Shown here: in pieces, positions 23,594-29,326 of the stretch | How positions within the stretch are numbered: the stretch's first letter is position 1 | Layout: every line of letters starts with the position of its first letter | NCBI GenBank assembly: GCA_002360495.1 | Contig: DEQO01000071.1 | Coordinates: 1 to 29,326 of the forward strand | Direction: 5' to 3' | DNA length: 29,326 nt | Origin: Flavobacteriales bacterium UBA3364 | GTDB taxonomy: Bacteria; Bacteroidota; Bacteroidia; Flavobacteriales_F; PHOS-HE28 | Notes under the pieces: generated by a model | What the model saw: the letters and a program-made list of their open reading frames with translations, nothing else | Told to the model about the DNA's origin: nothing | The model's database searches: none | Translations under genes and position numbers: made by a program

Positions 23594-26373
23594 AGTCGAA
23601 CGAATCGTGCGCTTTGATGCACCTCGCCGGATGTAAGGTTTCTATGGACGGAGTAACAGCCAGCGGCCAGTCCGCTAACGTCCAGCAAACCGTCTCCATT
23701 GGTGCGAGCTACAAGAACGGGTTGACCGAGGGAGTTGACAACGGTCACAACGATTGAAACGAACGGCTTTCCATGCGATATCAAACGCAAAAAGTCGCTA
23801 GTGGGGTTTGGTACGGCATGTAAGTGCTCCAGAGGGCTTATTGGTTGATCCACTAGGCCAATGCTTACGTCACGCAAGTTCATTCGCGTAGCGAAACCTT
23901 GCATAATGTCCAGATTGTCGCCCACAGAGGTCAAGGATTCCTCACACCAGCTTGTTCCAAGCACAGGACAAGCTTCGGGTAAGGCCACTCCCCCGGAAGT
24001 ACCCATCCAATACAAGGCTTTGCCTGGCACCAAGGCTAGATCATGGCCAAAGTCGCAGCCCTTCATGTACCATTGGAGGTCGAATGGAAGACCCGAAGTG
24101 CCATCTGGCTGGTGCTCGAACATGCCACCGAAAAGACTGGCCCAAAGCAGTTGGCGCCCCATGCCGAATTGGAAAAGCGTTAGGTCCGTTTGGTCACTCC
24201 CCGTCAAGGGATTCCAGGGTTGATTATACAGACCAAAGCCATGCACGGTGGTCTGGTCATCGTCAATCTCCCAGTAGCCATGCTGAAATAGACCCATGGC
24301 ATAGACATTGCTCAAAGCGTCACATTCCAGGTCGGAAAAGCGGTAGATATCGAACGGTTGGGATTGTTGTTGCTTGTAGTAGTCAGGTCCTGAATTGTTG
24401 TCCGGGAATATGGCACCGAGCCATCCGACGTCACCGTAGGCAGTGGACCATATTAGATCACCGTTTGGCTGCACGAACTCCCCGAAGTACGTGTCATGCC
24501 GATTGACGTAGTCGTCCTGGTAGGCGCCTGACAGGGTGCAGATGGATAATTGACCTGCGCTCGGCTGGCAAGAAAGTGTTGTATTGGCTTGGAGTTTGGT
24601 CATCCCCATGACCACGAATTTGGCTTTGTCATTGACCACCGCCTCCAACCGTGTTACGCCAGGTATGAATGTTCCCCAGCGTGCCCGGCCGTTAGAATCG
24701 AACGTGTAGATAGCTCCGGTTTCTTCCGCATTGGCACCCACATAGTATCCGGAGTTCACTTGGAAAGGCAACGTGCCTGTACTGCTGCCCACGATCGCGA
24801 TACGATCGTTGCCACCACCTGTTCCACCCAGCGAAGGCATGTAAGCCGCATCATAGGGCCGGTCATCACCGGACCCGCCCCAGAAGGTGCTCCAAAGCAG
24901 TTCAAAGGTTGGGTCGATCTTCAGTATGAAACTATCCGTACCACCAGCGTTGGCGCCTTGGAAATAGGCGAGCTGGCTTGGTTGACAAAGTGGGAATCCA
25001 CTGGCCGGTGCAATGCAGCTTGTGCCCAGGGTGCCACTACTAGTGTTCGTGGCACCAACGATATACACTGCATGGTCGGCGTCTTCGGTGAAACCCGTGA
25101 TCATTTCATCACCCTCACCCCCGAAATAGGTAGCACGATGAACTAGACCGGTGCTAGCCTCGGCTCTGATGATGAAACCGTCGGTTGCGCCCTTGAGTGT
25201 GTTTTGGTAGTAGGTTCCGTCGTTGGGGTTGTCATTCGGGCGAGGAGGAAGATTCGAACTACTAGTCCAACCGGCGACATACAATAATTCTTCCTCACCC
25301 TGCTCAACGAACTGTAGAACCGTGGGCTTGTCATTTCCGGCGCCCCCGAAGAATGTCATATAGTCCAGTATAGCGTCTTCCGGTTCATCCGGGAGATACA
25401 AGAACCGGCCGAAGGTTATATCATGGTTGCCTTGGTGGTCCGTTGTGCCGGTGTTTGCCGGAAAGGCCCCATCACGAGTGTTTCCAGCCACGTACAAGTT
25501 CCCAACTTCGTCGGCGTCGCCAGCGGTCATGAACTCGGTCGCTCCACCACCATGTTCGGACCCGATCAACGTGCTCCAGGCGAGGTCTGGTTCAGCACCT
25601 CCGCCAGCAGGCGGTAACCCACCGATCTGAAGCATGAGTGGTTTGGTCGTGTCGTAGGTGTCGAAGTGGAGTCCCACCAGGCCATCCTGACCGTCCATAT
25701 TGAAGTTGGCCAGCCAGCCTAAGGGAACGGGAACATCGGCATTGTCCAACTGATAGGCGACGGCATAGGGCAGGGTCACGAAGGCGCTGTCGAAGTGCAG
25801 CTTCAAGAAGCCTTGGATGTCTTCGCTTATGCTGTCCTGCCCCGTAAAGAGAAGCTTAATGTCGTCCGGGTCGCTGCCGGGCCTGCAAACAATTGAGAAC
25901 CGCTGGCCGCTCGACGCGCCGTAGTAATGGAAATCGATGCGGGGGAAGACGTCTTCGTAAACGATCCTGTTGTAGCCCGGTACGGAGATGCCATCGGGGC
26001 ACTGTGGATAGTAATAGTGATGCGTCACATCCTTGAGTACGACGGCAACGGGTTCCGGTTCTTGCGCATAAGCTCCGGCAGGCTTCATATCCAGGCGGTG
26101 CAACGTGTCCTGCATGGAGGCATCCAGATCACGCAGGACATAAGAGGCGCGTGCCTTGTCGTGCAAGAAGATCTGGGGTGAGCAGCCGTGCGACACGAAC
26201 TTGATCATTGGCGCTGGATCCCCGTTGGTGTTGATCACCTGCCCTTCGTTCGGCCAAAAGCCAATCTGCGTCTTGTAGGCGTCCCCAAAGAGATCCGGAG
26301 GGATGTACTGAGCCTCAGAATGGGGGGGGGTGAGCGATACAACGATGCTGAGGGTGGCTATCAGGCGTTCCAT
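23590..26373 (-). CDS. Large secreted SBBP-type protein, T9SS cargo
   Basis: A 927-residue exported protein. The signal peptide spans about 1-22 and contains a C9 tract in its coding DNA. An N-terminal domain (about 35-250) has FWPNEGQV, the YNRIVYEDVFPRIDFHYYG segment and PGSDPDDIKLLF, the pattern that precedes SBBP repeats in Bacteroidota. SBBP-like units follow (about 265-830), each around STFWGGSGDDRPYDA, TYFGGEGDEMITGF or TFFGGAGNDKP with a nearby VYIVGATN-like strand. A T9SS type A sorting domain ends the chain (AVPNPTSDFLRL to SARFVRL). Function is unknown; surface display or secretion is inferred. The next gene starts within its stop codon. Confidence 0.9.
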   Translation of the reverse strand: MERLIATLSIVVSLTPPHSEAQYIPPDLFGDAYKTQIGFWPNEGQVINTNGDPAPMIKFVSHGCSPQIFLHDKARASYVLRDLDASMQDTLHRLDMKPAGAYAQEPEPVAVVLKDVTHHYYYPQCPDGISVPGYNRIVYEDVFPRIDFHYYGASSGQRFSIVCRPGSDPDDIKLLFTGQDSISEDIQGFLKLHFDSAFVTLPYAVAYQLDNADVPVPLGWLANFNMDGQDGLVGLHFDTYDTTKPLMLQIGGLPPAGGGAEPDLAWSTLIGSEHGGGATEFMTAGDADEVGNLYVAGNTRDGAFPANTGTTDHQGNHDITFGRFLYLPDEPEDAILDYMTFFGGAGNDKPTVLQFVEQGEEELLYVAGWTSSSNLPPRPNDNPNDGTYYQNTLKGATDGFIIRAEASTGLVHRATYFGGEGDEMITGFTEDADHAVYIVGATNTSSGTLGTSCIAPASGFPLCQPSQLAYFQGANAGGTDSFILKIDPTFELLWSTFWGGSGDDRPYDAAYMPSLGGTGGGNDRIAIVGSSTGTLPFQVNSGYYVGANAEETGAIYTFDSNGRARWGTFIPGVTRLEAVVNDKAKFVVMGMTKLQANTTLSCQPSAGQLSICTLSGAYQDDYVNRHDTYFGEFVQPNGDLIWSTAYGDVGWLGAIFPDNNSGPDYYKQQQSQPFDIYRFSDLECDALSNVYAMGLFQHGYWEIDDDQTTVHGFGLYNQPWNPLTGSDQTDLTLFQFGMGRQLLWASLFGGMFEHQPDGTSGLPFDLQWYMKGCDFGHDLALVPGKALYWMGTSGGVALPEACPVLGTSWCEESLTSVGDNLDIMQGFATRMNLRDVSIGLVDQPISPLEHLHAVPNPTSDFLRLISHGKPFVSIVVTVVNSLGQPVLVARTNGDGLLDVSGLAAGCYSVHRNLTSGEVHQSARFVRL
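26322..26330 (-). repeat. C9 homopolymer tract in the signal-peptide codons of the SBBP gene
   Basis: Nine consecutive G on the plus strand are C9 on the coding strand, covering codons 15-18 (Thr-Pro-Pro-His). Slippage of one base would frameshift the gene near its start. It is the longest homopolymer I found in the window. Confidence 0.85.
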
Positions 26374-26799
26374 AACGAAAAAGCAGTTCGTTCGTGTTTC
26401 GCGGCGCTGGATCCGATGTGAGGGTTGAAGCTATGCCGATCGTGTGCGCTTTGCAAATGCAGGGTATTGAACACAGGTCATGCGCGTAACGCTGTGCATT
26501 CCATCGTTGGAATACATCCACAGATGATCTGAAGAACGCAGATGAAGGGTTTGCTGAAGCGGTCTGTCCAACGGTTCCGGCAAGCCCATCCCTGGGCGAT
26601 GTGGAATTGCGATCCCCAGCGGGGTATTCGATGTGCCGCGGTCCGACCGACCGTAGCGATCTGCGCACATCGGCATCATCCGCGGAAGGATCCCGCATTT
26701 GTCCCATCCGATCGAACCTTCCCGAACATGCGGTGTACCGGATCATGCAAACGGTCGTTCCCGTGCATCCTCATGGAGCGATCACAAACCCTACCGAAG
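26374..26799. other. Divergent intergenic region of about 425 bp
   Basis: This region separates the divergent SBBP gene and the toroid gene. It holds the short hairpin ATTCCA-TCGT-TGGAAT (26498-26513) and, adjacent to it, dispersed-repeat copy 2. No further gene is supported. An open frame extends upstream of the toroid start through this region, but it lacks a plausible N-terminus. Confidence 0.55.
26515..26544 (+). repeat. Dispersed repeat copy 2 (CATCCACAGATG-N4-GAAGAACGCAGATG)
   Basis: Same orientation as copy 1 at 22102-22132. The upstream hairpin (26498-26513) abuts it. The two copies bracket a 4.4-kb segment with the SBBP and WDGSxW genes. Confidence 0.75.
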
Positions 26800-28176
26800 A
26801 TGAAAAAGTCCCTGTTGATCACGACCGCAGTCCTTGTCGCATCCGGCGCCTGCCTGGCGTTGGTGAGCTTCCGGCAGGCCAATGTTCCGGCGCCGATGAC
26901 GAAATGCCATATCCCGAACGACGTAACGGCTTCCATCGATCACCTAGCGAAGAAATCGGCCCCACGACCCGAAGGGTGTGTGTTCAAGACGGTGTACGAG
27001 GGTGAAGGGCTGGACCCCTCCTTCGTGCTGCAGACACCGGAGAACGTGGTGAAGTCGGAGAAGCGCGGGCTGGAGTGGTTGGTGAAGGCACAGGCCAATG
27101 ACGGCGGATTCGGTTGCGGCAGTCACGCACGTCAGGACATCATCGATCCGCACGCGGTGAGCACCGATCCCGCTACAACGGCGATGGTGGGCATGGCCCT
27201 GATGCGCATGGGCAACTCGCTGGATAAAGGCCTGTACGCCGATCAATTGAAAGAGGCCACGGAATACATCCTGGTGCAGGTGGAGAAGGCACCGAAGGGT
27301 GCCACCAACATCACATCGCTCACGGGCACGCAGATCCAGAGCAAGCTCGGGGCGAACATCGACGTGGCGCTCGCCACGCAATTCCTGAGCAACCTGGTGG
27401 CCAAGATCGGGGAGCAGCATCCCACCTACCTACGTTCAAAGCGCGCGCTGAACACGTGTGTTGGCATGATCCAACGCTCCCAGAACGCCGATGGCAGTGT
27501 CCAGGGTGATGGCTGGGCCGGTGTGCTGCAGTCCTCGTTCGCGGCGAGCGCCCTGGAAAGTGCGAAGAACGTAGGTGCCGAAGTGGATGAGGAGTCGCTC
27601 GATCTGGCCCGCGACTACCAGAAAGCCAACTTCGATGCGAACACGGGCAGTGTGGCCACCGAACGTGCAGCGGGCGTTACCCTGTATGCGGTGAGCGGAA
27701 GCACCCGGAACAGCGCTGTACAGGCGCGAGAGGTGACCGAAGTGGTGGCCAAGGCGAAGAAGGAAGGCAAGGTGCCGAAGGATGCCCAAGTCGACAGTAA
27801 GACCTTGGAGGATGCCGGGTATTCACCTGCGGAGGCCGAGAAGATGACCACGGCCTACCAGGTCTACAACGCAGCCAAGACCCAGGCCCAGGCCGACAAC
27901 GTGATCTCCGGTTTCGGTAACAACGGCGGTGAGGAATTCCTCAGTTTCCTGCAGACCGGTGAATCCCTGGTGATCGCCAAGGACAACGGGTGGAAGAACT
28001 GGTACGGCCAGACGACGGGCCGTTTGGTGGAGATCCAGAACCAGGACGGTAGCTGGAACGGCCATCACTGCATCACCAGCCCGGTGTTCTGTACGGCGAC
28101 CTCCTTGCTGATCCTCAGCGTGAACAACGACATCGAACATCTGCTCGCACAAGGAGCGGTGAAGTACCGGAATTGA
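26800..28176 (+). CDS. Exported alpha/alpha-toroid (prenyltransferase/squalene-cyclase-like) protein
   Basis: A 458-residue protein starting at ATG 26800 (MKKSLLITTAVLVASGACLALVSF), with an N-terminal hydrophobic segment (about 5-23) that is a signal peptide or anchor. The body resembles the prenyltransferase/squalene oxidase repeat superfamily: GLEWLVKAQANDGGFG (about 90-105), MIQRSQNADGSVQGDGWAG (about 223-241) and VEIQNQDGSWNGHHC followed by SPVFCTATSLLIL (about 410-439). The DXDD motif of squalene-hopene cyclases is absent, so enzymatic terpene cyclisation is not supported; many exported toroid proteins act in other ways. An Ala/Lys/Glu-rich helical stretch (about 300-370) lies between repeats. 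Candidate terminators follow the stop. Confidence 0.78.
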   Translation: MKKSLLITTAVLVASGACLALVSFRQANVPAPMTKCHIPNDVTASIDHLAKKSAPRPEGCVFKTVYEGEGLDPSFVLQTPENVVKSEKRGLEWLVKAQANDGGFGCGSHARQDIIDPHAVSTDPATTAMVGMALMRMGNSLDKGLYADQLKEATEYILVQVEKAPKGATNITSLTGTQIQSKLGANIDVALATQFLSNLVAKIGEQHPTYLRSKRALNTCVGMIQRSQNADGSVQGDGWAGVLQSSFAASALESAKNVGAEVDEESLDLARDYQKANFDANTGSVATERAAGVTLYAVSGSTRNSAVQAREVTEVVAKAKKEGKVPKDAQVDSKTLEDAGYSPAEAEKMTTAYQVYNAAKTQAQADNVISGFGNNGGEEFLSFLQTGESLVIAKDNGWKNWYGQTTGRLVEIQNQDGSWNGHHCITSPVFCTATSLLILSVNNDIEHLLAQGAVKYRN

Positions 28177-28184
28177 AATGGCCG

Positions 28185-28249
28185 CGGGGCGAAAGTGGTG
28201 CGCCCCCGGTGCTGCGATGGCCGCATGGACGATCGGTCCGTGCGGTCAT
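28185..28249 (+). terminator. Hairpins ending the toroid gene, between convergent genes
   Basis: The main hairpin is a 14-bp stem (28217-28230 with 28236-28249, two G-U pairs, loop GATCG), followed on the plus strand by TCGCTTTT. A smaller hairpin (CGGGGCG 28185-28191 with CGCCCCCG 28201-28208) lies upstream. Confidence 0.6.
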
Positions 28250-28264
28250 TCGCTTTTGCGCGGA

Positions 28265-29326
28265 TCAAGGGAGTTGTTCCACGCGCACGTTGGTGGGGAC
28301 GACACCGCCGATCGTGATCAGCACTTTGTCGCGATCGTTGCCCCCTCCAGTGTACTTGGTGACACCGTCCAAGCTCGTGTCCGTTTGTCGATAACCTGGG
28401 CTCGTATTGGTCGGGACCACGCCGCCGATGGCTTGCAGGATAGGGTCGCGGTCATTGGGATCACCCGTGTAGCGCACCACTCCGTCGCGGACCACATCTC
28501 CGCTCCAAAGGACCATGGTACCGTTGATGTTCAGCTGTGCCGCGGTACCCCAGGTCGTTGTCGCAGGGAGGGTGAGGTCAACGGTGGCCAGGTTGTTGTT
28601 GAAACGGACAGGTGCGAGCGGCATCGCCCCCAGATGATTGCGGTGGCGCACAGCGATGTGGTAGTCGCCCACGGGCATACGGAACCGCACGGGCGAAGTA
28701 CCGTCCAGGTCCACGACCTGTCCATCCCGTCTCAACAGCGCGGAACGGGAGTATTGCACGAGCGATGCGTTGTCCTTGGACCGCAGTTCCAAGAAGACCC
28801 AATCGACAATGGCCGTGGGACCCGTGGTCTGGAGAACGGAAGCGGCCACCGTTTCACCGCCGCCGCCGACGGGGGTGAAGATCCCGTTATGCGGCTGGGA
28901 GGACGGTATCAAGCCGGCCGAGCGCAGGTCGTCGCGCATTGTCCCGGTGCCGGGGTCATAGGGGCCTTCCAGCATCACCTTCATGGACAATTCCACATGG
29001 GTCGCTGGTTTCACCAGGTCGAAGTGGTCCACCACGGTCCCCGCATCGTTCACGAATTGGGCGTGCAAGGAATCGCCGACGATGTCGAGGAACATCGAAC
29101 CGTAGTGTGAATAGGTGCTCAAGTACATCACCGGATGGTTCAAGGCGCCTACTTGATCGCGTTGGCCGCTCACCCCACAGACCGTGTACACCGTTCCGGC
29201 ATGCGCGGTCGGGTCCTCGGGCTTGGCGTATGCACCCGGTGCCCCGCTTCTTCCGCTGGTCATGTTCTTCCCCATGGTGGCTGGGTTGAACGTTCCGGAG
29301 GTCCCGTAGTGCCCATCGATCAGGTA
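28265..29326 (-). CDS. Purple acid phosphatase-like metallophosphoesterase, C-terminal part (N-terminus beyond right edge)
   Basis: 354 codons are visible, beginning mid-gene with YLIDGHYG; the start codon and most of the catalytic domain lie outside the window. Segments typical of Bacteroidota metallophosphoesterases of the purple acid phosphatase type: GHYGTSGTF, AHAGTVYTVCGVSGQ, NHPVMYLSTYSHYGSMFLDIVGD and VVDHFDLVKP. A C-terminal region follows with MLEGPYDPGTGTMRDDLR, GGGGETVAASVLQTTGPTAIVDWVFLELRS, RHRNHLG and two RDxxLxxIGGVVPTN units, found at the ends of many secreted Bacteroidota proteins. No T9SS domain is present; the protein ends at VEQLP. Phosphatase activity is inferred from the family. 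Confidence 0.8.
   Translation of the reverse strand, partial: YLIDGHYGTSGTFNPATMGKNMTSGRSGAPGAYAKPEDPTAHAGTVYTVCGVSGQRDQVGALNHPVMYLSTYSHYGSMFLDIVGDSLHAQFVNDAGTVVDHFDLVKPATHVELSMKVMLEGPYDPGTGTMRDDLRSAGLIPSSQPHNGIFTPVGGGGETVAASVLQTTGPTAIVDWVFLELRSKDNASLVQYSRSALLRRDGQVVDLDGTSPVRFRMPVGDYHIAVRHRNHLGAMPLAPVRFNNNLATVDLTLPATTTWGTAAQLNINGTMVLWSGDVVRDGVVRYTGDPNDRDPILQAIGGVVPTNTSPGYRQTDTSLDGVTKYTGGGNDRDKVLITIGGVVPTNVRVEQLP

Noticed and set aside
26542..26799. Extended start of the toroid gene
   Set aside because: The extension has no export signal, runs through the dispersed repeat and intergenic hairpin region, and the signal segment begins at 26800.
1..29326. CRISPR array, rRNA genes, insertion-sequence transposase or integrase
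   Set aside because: No regularly spaced repeats, rRNA sequence or recombinase motifs were found on either strand.

Overview
The window looks like a chromosomal segment of a GC-rich, uncultured-type member of the Bacteroidota, probably Flavobacteriales-like. Three things support this. At least nine predicted exported proteins carry a signal peptide, and most of them end in a type IX secretion system (T9SS) type A sorting domain with a PNP motif. Several promoter-like sites match the Bacteroidota -7 box TAnnTTTG. The alpha and beta parts of a 2-oxoacid dehydrogenase E1 are fused in one polypeptide. Taxonomy is inferred from these traits, not from a marker-gene comparison.

Layout. 1-2069 (-): fused E1 alpha/beta dehydrogenase, cut by the left edge. 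2246-4393 (+): exported TPR sensor with one membrane helix and a cytosolic class III adenylate cyclase. 4509-5309 (+): AIM24/TIGR00266 protein. 5402-7416 (-): small four-helix membrane protein (phage-holin-like superfamily IV) and a secreted double-PDZ protein. 7618-8099 (-): Hsp15-like S4 protein and tRNA-Arg(CCG), divergent from typA (8201-10018, +), with two TAnnTTTG boxes between them.

10019-13610 is the most unusual part. The 3' end of typA plus its terminator is repeated downstream. A 126-bp in-frame copy (about 90% identical, with a 76-bp identical core) and a related terminator lie at 11501-11678. A more decayed tail plus terminator lies at 13525-13610. One accessory gene sits between each pair of copies: an orphan lipoprotein/membrane protein, then a secreted repeat protein. 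This resembles serial insertion of one-gene modules at the typA 3' end, although no recombinase gene is visible.

13697-26373 is a block of T9SS cargo. Several are predicted beta-propellers built from unrelated repeat families (ELWxxDGT, SBBP/DPGP, delta-60, xARWDGSxW), and there are also a PNGase F-like protein and a ThuA-domain protein. The last two of these genes form a translationally coupled pair (ATGA overlap); the first has a C9 tract early in its reading frame, and similar ~31-bp direct repeats flank the pair. 26800-28176 (+) encodes an exported alpha/alpha-toroid protein. 28265-29326 (-) is the C-terminal part of a purple-acid-phosphatase-like protein cut by the right edge.

Overall the window joins housekeeping genes (E1, typA, tRNA, hsp15) to an accessory secretome region that begins exactly at the typA 3' end.
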